Assembly: GCA_024404415.1 (NCBI GenBank)
Contig: JAKSPX010000099.1
Span: 1-6,237 of the forward strand
Length of the DNA: 6,237 nucleotides
From: Clostridia bacterium
GTDB taxonomy: Bacteria; Bacillota; Clostridia; Oscillospirales; QAMX01
Reading direction: 5' to 3'
How positions within the stretch are numbered: position 1 is the first letter of the stretch; each line of letters starts with the position of its first letter. Position numbers and translations under genes: made by a program. The notes beneath the pieces were generated by a model that saw only the letters and a list, made by a program, of their open reading frames with translations, made no database searches and was not told where the DNA came from. Positions 1-6,237 of the stretch are shown here, in pieces.

Positions 1-193
1 GGTTGTGCTCAACGGGGCCAACGAAGCCGCCGTGGCGCTTTTCCTGGACGGCAGGATCGGTTTTAACGACATTCCCCGCGCTGTGGAAGCCGCCATGCGC
101 GCCGTTTCCGCCCCCGCGCCGCGAACCTACGAGGACATCGCCCTTCTTGACCGGGAGGCACGTGTAAAGGTCAAAGAGTTTACGCATCAATGA
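1..193 (+). CDS. dxr: 1-deoxy-D-xylulose 5-phosphate reductoisomerase, C-terminal fragment (5' end outside window)
   Basis: This is the end of DXR (IspC), the cytoplasmic NADPH-dependent enzyme that converts 1-deoxy-D-xylulose 5-phosphate to 2-C-methyl-D-erythritol 4-phosphate in the MEP isoprenoid pathway. The reading frame is already open at base 2 and ends with TGA at 191-193, leaving about 63 residues. They begin VVLNGANEAAVALFL, which matches the conserved 'VLNAANEVAV' stretch that opens the C-terminal helical domain of DXR. This is followed by a GFNDIP segment and a helix ending in TYEDI, also typical of the family tail. The NADPH-binding and catalytic regions lie upstream of the window. 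The GTG at position 5 is an internal valine codon and not a start. The neighbouring rseP and ispG genes support the call, because this order is common in Clostridia. The fragment is short, but the motif and the context agree. Confidence 0.93.
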   Translation, partial: VVLNGANEAAVALFLDGRIGFNDIPRAVEAAMRAVSAPAPRTYEDIALLDREARVKVKEFTHQ

Positions 194-206
194 TTTCCCC
201 TTTCTG

Positions 207-212
207 AAAGGA
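207..212 (+). promoter_or_regulatory. Shine-Dalgarno site of rseP
   Basis: AAAGGA lies seven bases before the ATG at 220 and sets the rseP start. It forms the right arm of a small palindrome (CCTTTC-T-GAAAGG, 199-211), so the site could be partly base-paired in the mRNA. The 26-base gap between dxr and rseP has no other recognisable element. Confidence 0.75.
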
Positions 213-219
213 ATTTTTC

Positions 220-1272
220 ATGAGCAACGCCATTTCCATCCTGTTTGCCATTCTGGCCTTCGGCTTTCTGGTGGCCGTGCACGAACTCGGTCACTTCATC
301 GCCGCGAAGAGCTTCGGCGTGCAGGTCAATGAATTTGCCCTCGGCATGGGGCCGCGCATCTGCGGCTTCAAAAAAGGAGAGACCGAGTATTCCCTCCGCC
401 TCCTCCCCATCGGCGGCTACTGCGCCATGGAAAGTGAGGACGAGGAAAGCGACAATCCCCGCGCCTTCACCCGCGCTGCTGCGTGGAAGCGCTTCATCAT
501 CCTCGTGGCCGGGGCAGCCATGAACCTCATCGCGGGCTTCCTCATTCTGATCCTGCTCATCGCCCCCGCGAAATACACCACCGAACCGGTCATTGATTCG
601 CTTGCCGACCAGTATGCCGAGACCGGTCTTTCGGGCATCCTCCCGGGCGACCGCATCCTGAAGATCAACGGCGAGCGGGTGTATCTCACCAGCGACATCG
701 GCCTGCTCCTCGAACGCTACGCCGGTTCCCCTTATGACATCGTCCTTTCCCGCGAGGGAAAGCGCGTGACGTTTGAGGACGCTGTTCTGGAAAAGAAAGA
801 CCTCACCTTCGACGGAGAGGCCTTCTACGGCTACGGCGTGCGCTACGCCGCCGTGGAATCGGGTTTCTTCACCAATCTGAAAAACGCCTTTGGAAACGGT
901 GTGGACTATGTGAGACTTGTGCGCTTCTCCCTGGTCGATCTGGTCTCCGGGCACGTCGGTGTTCAGGATATGTCCGGCCCGGTCGGCATCACGTCTGTGA
1001 TGACCGAGGTGGCAAACGAGGCCGACTATGCCTCGTTTTTCAACCTTGTCGCCTTCATTTCCATCAACCTCGCCGTCATGAATCTCCTGCCGCTCCCCGC
1101 GCTGGACGGCGGGCGCGTCTTCTTCCTCCTCATCGGCGTACTTGCAAAGCTCTTCGGTCTGAAACCCATTCCTTATAAATACGAAGGCTACGTCCATCTG
1201 GTCGGTCTCGCCCTCTTCATGGCGCTGATCGTCTACGTCACCTTCAACGATATTACGAGGCTGATCTCATGA
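220..1272 (+). CDS. rseP: RIP metalloprotease RseP / RasP-like site-2 protease (peptidase family M50B)
   Basis: This integral-membrane zinc protease cuts substrates inside the membrane. In relatives these are anti-sigma factors and leftover signal peptides; the substrate here is unknown. The zinc-site HELGH is at residues 21-25 in the first membrane segment. The third ligand motif, NLLPLPALDGGR, is at 288-299 with D296. A single PDZ domain spans about 118-195, with GILPGDRILKING at 139-151. SGPVGI at 252-257 is the usual segment before the third membrane helix. Hydrophobic stretches lie near 4-20, 92-115, 270-293 and 325-345. The 350-residue length fits the shorter one-PDZ Gram-positive form; E. 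coli RseP has about 450 residues and two PDZ domains. The second membrane segment has GAAMN (98-102) where many relatives have GPxxN. The ATG at 220 is chosen for its Shine-Dalgarno site and because it places HELGH at the expected depth. The stop codon overlaps the ispG start. Confidence 0.95.
   Translation: MSNAISILFAILAFGFLVAVHELGHFIAAKSFGVQVNEFALGMGPRICGFKKGETEYSLRLLPIGGYCAMESEDEESDNPRAFTRAAAWKRFIILVAGAAMNLIAGFLILILLIAPAKYTTEPVIDSLADQYAETGLSGILPGDRILKINGERVYLTSDIGLLLERYAGSPYDIVLSREGKRVTFEDAVLEKKDLTFDGEAFYGYGVRYAAVESGFFTNLKNAFGNGVDYVRLVRFSLVDLVSGHVGVQDMSGPVGITSVMTEVANEADYASFFNLVAFISINLAVMNLLPLPALDGGRVFFLLIGVLAKLFGLKPIPYKYEGYVHLVGLALFMALIVYVTFNDITRLIS
1257..1272 (+). promoter_or_regulatory. 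ispG ribosome binding site and ATGA stop-start overlap with rseP
   Basis: GAGG at 1257-1260, inside the last codons of rseP, lies eight bases before the ATG at 1269. The rseP TGA (1270-1272) is nested in ATGA with the ispG start, a classic layout for translational coupling by terminating ribosomes. A second ATG follows directly at 1272, so the exact first residue of IspG could be Met1 or Met2. The protein differs by only one residue either way. Confidence 0.75.
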
Positions 1273-2333
1273 TGAAAACCAATCAGGTCCGTGTGCGCGA
1301 CCTTCTCATCGGCGGCGGCGCGCCGGTCTCGGTGCAGACCATGTCCAACGCCGACCCGCACGACTACCAGGCCCTTCTTGCCCAGCTCCGCCGGTTTGAA
1401 GCCGCCGGAGCCGATATCGTGCGCTTCACCGTCCCGGATATCGAGGCGGCCCGCATCCTTTCCAAGCTCTACGAGGTCTCCTCTGTCCCTGTGGTCGCGG
1501 ACATCCATTTTGACTACAAATGCGCTCTCGCCTCAGCCGAGCTCGGCGTAGACAAGATCCGCATCAACCCCGGCAACATCGGCTCGCCCGACCGCGTCAA
1601 GGCCGTGGCAGACGCCTGCCGGAAAGCGAACGTCCCCATCCGCATCGGCGTGAACGGCGGTTCCTTACAGAAGGATCTCCTCGCCAAATACGGCTCTCCC
1701 ACCCCGGAAGCGCTGGTGGAATCGGCTTTACTGCAGGCGGAAATGCTGGAAAGATTCGATTTTGCCGACATCGTGATCTCCATCAAGACCTCCCGGACAT
1801 TGGATATGATCCGCGCCTGCCGTCTCTTCCGTGAAAAATGTGCCTACCCGCTCCACCTCGGCGTGACCGAGGCCGGCGGTGGCGACGCGGCGTTGGTCAA
1901 GGGCTCCATCGGCATCGGCTCACTTTTAGCCGACGGCATCGGCGACACCATCCGCGTTTCGCTTTCGGATGACCCCGAAAAGGAAGTCGATGCGGGTCTC
2001 ACCATTCTCAAAGCGCTCGATCTTCGCGGCGGCGTGGACATCGTCTCCTGCCCCACCTGCGGGCGGACGCAGGTGGATGTCATCTCGACCAGCCGCATTC
2101 TCTACGAACGCTACCGTGCCGTGAAGCTCCCCGCAGGCAAAAAGATCACAGCGGCCGTCATGGGCTGCGTCGTCAACGGTCCCGGAGAGGCCCGGGAAGC
2201 CGACCTCGGCATTGCGGGCGGCAAAGACGAGTGGCTTTTCTTCAAAAAAGGCGAGATCATCGAAAAGCTCCCGGCGGGAGAGGCTCTGCCGCGCATGATC
2301 GGTGAGCTGGACGCCATGATCGCCTCCCTTTGA
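1269..2333 (+). CDS. ispG: 4-hydroxy-3-methylbut-2-en-1-yl diphosphate synthase (GcpE)
   Basis: IspG is the cytoplasmic [4Fe-4S] enzyme of the penultimate MEP-pathway step. It reductively opens 2-C-methyl-D-erythritol 2,4-cyclodiphosphate to HMBPP, using flavodoxin or ferredoxin as electron donor. The N-terminal TIM-barrel carries family signatures: VSVQTMSN near 20-27, ADIVRFTVPD, PVVADIHFDYKCAL, KIRINPGNIG, and LHLGVTEAGGG near 194-204. The C-terminal iron-sulfur domain has SCPTCGR with C261 and C264, then GCVVNGPGEA with C300 and E307. These are the three cluster cysteines and the glutamate that serves as fourth ligand in E. coli (C270, C273, C305, E312). The spacing C264-C300 is four residues longer than in E. 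coli, still within the same helix-rich linker. At 354 residues it is the compact bacterial two-domain form, without the central insert of plant enzymes. It sits in one operon with dxr, so two steps of the same pathway are co-transcribed. All key residues are present. Confidence 0.97.
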   Translation: MMKTNQVRVRDLLIGGGAPVSVQTMSNADPHDYQALLAQLRRFEAAGADIVRFTVPDIEAARILSKLYEVSSVPVVADIHFDYKCALASAELGVDKIRINPGNIGSPDRVKAVADACRKANVPIRIGVNGGSLQKDLLAKYGSPTPEALVESALLQAEMLERFDFADIVISIKTSRTLDMIRACRLFREKCAYPLHLGVTEAGGGDAALVKGSIGIGSLLADGIGDTIRVSLSDDPEKEVDAGLTILKALDLRGGVDIVSCPTCGRTQVDVISTSRILYERYRAVKLPAGKKITAAVMGCVVNGPGEAREADLGIAGGKDEWLFFKKGEIIEKLPAGEALPRMIGELDAMIASL

Positions 2334-2347
2334 CTTCACCCACACAC

Positions 2348-2356
2348 AGGATAAGG
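2348..2356 (+). promoter_or_regulatory. Shine-Dalgarno region of polC
   Basis: AGGATAAGG holds two purine blocks; the second (AAGG, 2353-2356) is seven bases from the ATG at 2364 and is the better-placed one. The ispG TGA at 2331 is in the same frame as polC, and no other ATG, GTG or TTG lies in frame between them. The start at 2364 is therefore the most upstream possible. The 30-base gap (2334-2363) has a CACACACA run but no hairpin, so transcription should continue from ispG into polC. Confidence 0.7.
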
Positions 2357-2363
2357 TCAGTAT

Positions 2364-5300
2364 ATGGAAAACATAGCCAATTCCCATCCCCCGCTTTCGG
2401 CGGTCTTCTCCCTTTATAAACCGCCCAAGGCGCTCGAAAAAACATATACCTCCGCGCGGCTGGAAAAGCTCTCCATCCGCGCTTCTGACCGTGCCATAAC
2501 GGCCTCGACCACCTTCTCCTCTGCCCTTGCCGCGTCGGATATCGACACCCTGGAAAAGGGCATCGCCGCGGCTTACGGCCTTATGGACATGATCCTCATC
2601 CCCGTGACCGGGTCGTTCACCCCTGAGGACGCGCCGCGTGCCGTGGCCTACCTCAAGCGCGTGCATTTTTCCATCAACGGCTTTTTCTCCGACGCAGAGG
2701 TCTCGATAGACGGAAATACCGTCTTCTTCCGCCTCTCCTGCTCTACCCTCCCCCTCAAGACCGAGGAGGCCGAGCGCGTCCTGAACGAATATTTCCTCTA
2801 TTCCGGCGTGGGCGGCCTCAAAGCCTCCATCCAGCTTTCCGATTCTCCCGACGTGCGGAAATATGATGACCGCATGCAGGACGAGATCCGGAGGGAAGTC
2901 TCCGGCCTCGGCGCCATCCCCAAGGCATCCGATAAGCCGGTTCCGCCGCCTCCCGCTCCCAAGCCCGAAATGACGGCCGAGCGCTTTGCCGCGAGCCGCA
3001 AGAAATTTGAACACAAGCCGCGTCCCAAAACCATGCACCCGGGCGAGGTACTGCTCGGCAAGCCCTTCGGGGACGAGCTGGTGCCGCTTTCCGCCATCAC
3101 GGCGAACAGCGAATACACCGTTCCGGGCGTCTACACCTCCGCCGCGGGCAAGATCTTCGCCGTGGAGCGCACGGACTTCCGCAACGGCACCTCCGCCGCC
3201 CTCACCTTCGACATCACCGACAAGACCTCTTCTCTGCGCTGCAAGAAACTCATCAACCTCGAAAAAGACGACGGCTTTATCGACAAGATCAAGGCCGGTA
3301 TGTATATTTACGTGCGCGGCACGGTCAAATACGACCGCTACGTGGACGACATCGTCATGGATCCCATCTCCATCATTCAGGGGCAGGAGGTCGTCCGCCC
3401 CGACAACGCCGAAAAGAAGCGTGTGGAATTGCATCTGCACACCCAGATGAGCCAGATGGACGGCGTCTCCTCGGCCACCGACCTTCTCACCCGCGCCAAA
3501 TACTGGGGCCACGCCGCCTGCGCCATCACCGACCACGGCGTCGCGCAGGCCTTCCCCGAAGCCGCCAAGGCCGCAAAATCGCTCGATTTCAAGGTCATTT
3601 ACGGCTGCGAGGGCTACTACGTCAACAATCAGGAGGACGTGACCATCATCTCGGGCGACACGGACGAGCCCCTGGACGGTTATTTCCTCTGCTTCGACCT
3701 CGAGACCACCGGCACCAGCAGCAAGGACGGCGATGGCATCACCGAGATCGCCGCCACCCTCGTCCACAACGACACCATCATCGACAATTTCCACACCTAC
3801 GTCAACCCGGAGCGCCCCATCCCGCCCTTTATCACCGAGCTGACCGGCATCACCAACGCCATGGTGGCCGACGCGCCCAAGACCGAGGAGGCCGTGCGCG
3901 CCTTCCTCAAGTTCGCCGGGAATTATATCGAAGTGGCGCACAACGCGACCTTCGACACCGGCTTCATCGCCGCCGCCTGCGAAAAATACGGGTTGGAATA
4001 CCACCCGACGTGGATCGACACGGTGGAATTATCCCGTGCGCTTATGCCGGAACTCGAGCACCACAAGCTAAACACCGTCGCCGAGGCGTTGAAGCTCCCC
4101 AAATTCAAGCATCACACCGCGACCGACGATACCAAGACGCTGGCTCTGATGTTCGTCAAGCTCAAGGAAATGGCCGCCCAGAAGTGCGGCGTCAAGACCG
4201 CCCGTGAGCTGCAGGACAGCATGAACGACCTGCGCCGCGCGCGTCTGGAGGCCTCCGGCGACTACGCCAAGAGCCTGCCCGTGCGCCACATCATCTTCCT
4301 CGTGCAGAACAAGGTCGGCCTCAAAAACCTCTACAAGATGATCTCCAAGGGTCATCTTGAGCACATGAATTCCCGCAAGCAGCCGGTCATCCCCCGCAAC
4401 GTGCTGGTCAAGCACCGGGAGGGCATCTTAGTCGGCTCGGCCTGCGAGGCGGGCGAGCTCTATTCCGCCATCCGCGACGGTGCAAGCTGGAAGCAGCTCA
4501 AGAAGATCGCCAAATTCTACGATTTTCTCGAGATCCAGCCGCTCGGCAACAACGAATTCATGCTGCGCGACGGCACGGTTTCCAGCCGTGAGGAGCTGGA
4601 AAACCACAACAAGACCATCGTCAAGCTGGGCGACGAGCTCCACATCCCGGTGGTCGCCACCTGCGACGTCCACTTCCTCGACAAGGAAGACGAGGTCTAC
4701 CGCCGCATCCTGATGGCGGGTAAGGGCTTCTCGGACGCCGACCAGCAGGCCCCCCTCTATTTCCGCAACACCGAGGAAATGCTCGCGGAATTCACCTATC
4801 TTCCGCCCAAAAAGGCCTTCGAGGTGGTGGTGGAAAACACCAACAAGATCGCCGATATGTGCGAGCGCATCAAGCCTCTGCCGCCGGATATGTTCGCCCC
4901 GGTCATTGAAAACTCCGCCGAGGATCTCCAGCGCATCGTTCTGGAGCGCGCCCATTCCATTTACGGCGAGGAACTGCCCCCGCAGGTGCAGGCGCGTCTT
5001 GACCGCGAGCTGGGGTGCATCATCTCCAACTCCTACGACGTCATGTACATGACCGCCCAGAAGCTCATCAAGGGCTCCAACGACCGCGGCTACATCGTCG
5101 GGTCGCGCGGATCGGTCGGCTCCTCGGTCGTCGCCTTCTTCGCGGGCATCACTGAGGTCAACTCGCTTCCCGCGCACTACATCTGCCCCAACTGCCACCA
5201 TTACGACTTTGACGCGCCGACCGACGCCATCGGTGCCGACCTGCCGGATAAAAACTGCCCGGTCTGCGGCACGAAATACAAAAAGGACGGCTTCAACATC

Positions 5301-6237
5301 CCGTTTGAGACCTTCCTCGGCTTCAACGGCGACAAGGTCCCGGATATCGACCTCAACTTCTCCGGTGAGGATCAGGCCAACGCCCACGCGCAGGTCATCG
5401 AGCTCTTCGGCAAGGAAAACGTCTTCCGCGCCGGTACCATCGGCACCATCGCCGAGAAGACCGCCTTCGGCTACGTCAAGAAATATTTTGACGAGCGGCC
5501 CGAACTTCCGCGCCCCTCCAAGGCTGAAGAATACCGCCTCGTTTTAGGCTGCACCGGCGTCAAACGCACTCCCGGTCAGCACCCCGGCGGCATGATCGTC
5601 GTGCCGCGCACCAGCGAGATCTACGACTTCTGCGCCATCCAACACCCCGCCGATGACACCGAAACCAACACCATCACCACCCACATCGATTACCACACCA
5701 TGGAGGCCAACCTCCTGAAATTCGACATACTCGGACACGATGACCCGACCATGCTCCGCATGCTCACCGACATCACCGGCTTCGACGCGCGTCAGGTGCC
5801 GCTGGATGACAAGGATACCCTCGCCCTCTACCGCACCCACGAGCCTTTGCACATCAAGGCCGACGACATCATCGGCGAGACCGGCTCCATCGCCATTCCG
5901 GAATACGGCACCAAGTTCGTCCGCCAGATGCTGGTGGACACCCAGCCGACCACCATCGGTGAGCTCATCCGCATTTCCGGCCTCTCGCACGGCACCGATG
6001 TGTGGCTCGGCAACGCGCAGGAGATCATCGCCTCCGGCAAGGCCGATATCACCGGCACCATCTGCTGCCGCGACGATATCATGCTCTACCTCATCTCCAT
6101 GGGCGTTGACCCCAAGCTCTCCTTCACCATCATGGAGAGTGTGCGAAAGGGCCGCAACTTAAAGCCCGAGAGCATCCCCATCCTTAAGGAGCACAACGTG
6201 CCCGACAGGCACATTCAGTCCTGCCTCAAGATCAAGT
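2364..6237 (+). CDS. polC: DNA polymerase III alpha subunit, PolC type (3' end outside window)
   Basis: PolC is the replicative polymerase of Bacillota, combining 5'-3' synthesis with a built-in 3'-5' proofreading exonuclease. The frame is open from ATG 2364 to the last base: 1291 codons, against about 1440 in Bacillus and Geobacillus, so roughly 150-180 residues are missing. Domains in order: a divergent N-terminal domain (1-190); a proline-rich linker (191-201, PVPPPPAPKP); an OB-fold (about 237-345); and a PHP domain starting at ELHLHTQMSQMDG (H357, H359, D366) with D390, H391 and E416. The DEDDh exonuclease is inserted in the PHP domain (D445, E447, D531, H584, D589). PHP then resumes (H642, GSACEAGE near 692, D768 and H770). 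The polymerase core has GSRGSVGSS (913-921), a four-cysteine zinc site (C941, C944, C965, C968), PDIDLNFSGE with catalytic D994 and D996, QHPGGM (1072-1077) and FDILGHDDPT with D1121. No frameshift or internal stop was seen. The missing tail should include the last DNA-binding and clamp-binding parts. Confidence 0.97.
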   Translation, partial: MENIANSHPPLSAVFSLYKPPKALEKTYTSARLEKLSIRASDRAITASTTFSSALAASDIDTLEKGIAAAYGLMDMILIPVTGSFTPEDAPRAVAYLKRVHFSINGFFSDAEVSIDGNTVFFRLSCSTLPLKTEEAERVLNEYFLYSGVGGLKASIQLSDSPDVRKYDDRMQDEIRREVSGLGAIPKASDKPVPPPPAPKPEMTAERFAASRKKFEHKPRPKTMHPGEVLLGKPFGDELVPLSAITANSEYTVPGVYTSAAGKIFAVERTDFRNGTSAALTFDITDKTSSLRCKKLINLEKDDGFIDKIKAGMYIYVRGTVKYDRYVDDIVMDPISIIQGQEVVRPDNAEKKRVELHLHTQMSQMDGVSSATDLLTRAKYWGHAACAITDHGVAQAFPEAAKAAKSLDFKVIYGCEGYYVNNQEDVTIISGDTDEPLDGYFLCFDLETTGTSSKDGDGITEIAATLVHNDTIIDNFHTYVNPERPIPPFITELTGITNAMVADAPKTEEAVRAFLKFAGNYIEVAHNATFDTGFIAAACEKYGLEYHPTWIDTVELSRALMPELEHHKLNTVAEALKLPKFKHHTATDDTKTLALMFVKLKEMAAQKCGVKTARELQDSMNDLRRARLEASGDYAKSLPVRHIIFLVQNKVGLKNLYKMISKGHLEHMNSRKQPVIPRNVLVKHREGILVGSACEAGELYSAIRDGASWKQLKKIAKFYDFLEIQPLGNNEFMLRDGTVSSREELENHNKTIVKLGDELHIPVVATCDVHFLDKEDEVYRRILMAGKGFSDADQQAPLYFRNTEEMLAEFTYLPPKKAFEVVVENTNKIADMCERIKPLPPDMFAPVIENSAEDLQRIVLERAHSIYGEELPPQVQARLDRELGCIISNSYDVMYMTAQKLIKGSNDRGYIVGSRGSVGSSVVAFFAGITEVNSLPAHYICPNCHHYDFDAPTDAIGADLPDKNCPVCGTKYKKDGFNIPFETFLGFNGDKVPDIDLNFSGEDQANAHAQVIELFGKENVFRAGTIGTIAEKTAFGYVKKYFDERPELPRPSKAEEYRLVLGCTGVKRTPGQHPGGMIVVPRTSEIYDFCAIQHPADDTETNTITTHIDYHTMEANLLKFDILGHDDPTMLRMLTDITGFDARQVPLDDKDTLALYRTHEPLHIKADDIIGETGSIAIPEYGTKFVRQMLVDTQPTTIGELIRISGLSHGTDVWLGNAQEIIASGKADITGTICCRDDIMLYLISMGVDPKLSFTIMESVRKGRNLKPESIPILKEHNVPDRHIQSCLKIK

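Larger units (their letters stand above)
1..6237 (+). other. Probable single operon dxr-rseP-ispG-polC
   Basis: All four genes are on one strand with junctions of 26 bases, a 4-base overlap and 30 bases. No gap is long enough for an ordinary promoter plus leader, and none has a strong terminator hairpin. The promoter must lie upstream of the window, probably before cdsA or uppS, which commonly precede dxr in Bacillota (known from relatives, not seen here). Internal promoters inside coding sequence cannot be ruled out by eye. Confidence 0.75.

Noticed and set aside
5..7. GTG as a start codon for a separate 62-residue protein
   Set aside because: The frame is open upstream to the window edge, and the sequence matches the conserved C-terminal part of DXR, so this is an internal valine codon.
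187..1197. Open reading frame of 336 codons on the - strand opposite rseP
   Set aside because: It covers nearly the same span as rseP, which has a full set of catalytic motifs. The antisense product is low-complexity (Gly, Glu, Asp, His, Val) and looks like a shadow.
2176..2204. GC-rich self-complementary bases (CCCGG ... CCCGGG) near the end of ispG as a terminator
   Set aside because: They fall within the conserved NGPGEA coding motif, more than 100 bases before the ispG stop, and have no following T-run.
2986..3450. Open reading frame of 154 codons on the + strand in another frame of polC
   Set aside because: Its product is mostly Arg, Ser, Pro, Thr and Ala, the usual out-of-frame reading of GC-rich sequence. 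The polC frame here encodes the OB-fold and the first PHP motif.
1926..4004. Open reading frame of 692 codons on the - strand across the ispG-polC junction
   Set aside because: It lies opposite two unmistakable conserved genes. Its protein is rich in Gly, Val, Asp, Glu and Arg without any recognisable motif, as expected from the complement of GC-rich codons. No ribosome site or family resemblance was seen.
5184..5267. Two CxxC pairs as a sign of an inserted foreign zinc-ribbon domain
   Set aside because: A four-cysteine zinc site at this place is a normal part of PolC, just before the PDIDLNFSGE catalytic motif.
4428..5387. Open reading frame of 319 codons on the - strand opposite polC
   Set aside because: It lies entirely inside the PolC polymerase region containing the zinc site and catalytic aspartates. 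The antisense product has shadow composition and no motif.

Overview
This window is ordinary core chromosome from a GC-rich member of the Bacillota, most likely class Clostridia. PolC-type DNA polymerase III is largely confined to Bacillota and relatives, and the order dxr - rseP - ispG - polC is a familiar clostridial arrangement. Codons are strongly biased to G or C at the third position, which fits a GC-rich gut-type clostridium (Oscillospiraceae or a related group), but genus or family cannot be fixed from this sequence.

Layout, all on the + strand: the last ~63 codons of dxr (1-193); a 26-base gap holding a Shine-Dalgarno site; rseP, a complete site-2 protease of 350 residues (220-1272); ispG, complete at 354 residues, overlapping rseP by four bases as ATGA (1269-2333); a 30-base gap; then polC from 2364, which stays open to the last base and is cut by the window edge after 1291 codons. 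There is no gene-free stretch longer than 30 bases. I see no RNA gene, mobile element, CRISPR array, promoter or convincing terminator.

The short gaps, the overlap and the shared strand point to one operon read into from upstream. dxr and ispG supply the second and penultimate steps of the MEP isoprenoid pathway. rseP is a membrane protease for regulated intramembrane proteolysis, and polC is the essential replicative polymerase with proofreading. The several long open frames on the - strand (the largest is 692 codons, at 1926-4004) are shadows of GC-rich coding sequence. I found no previously undescribed system here. The findings are modest and concern possible translational control in the operon and small sequence deviations in RseP and PolC.
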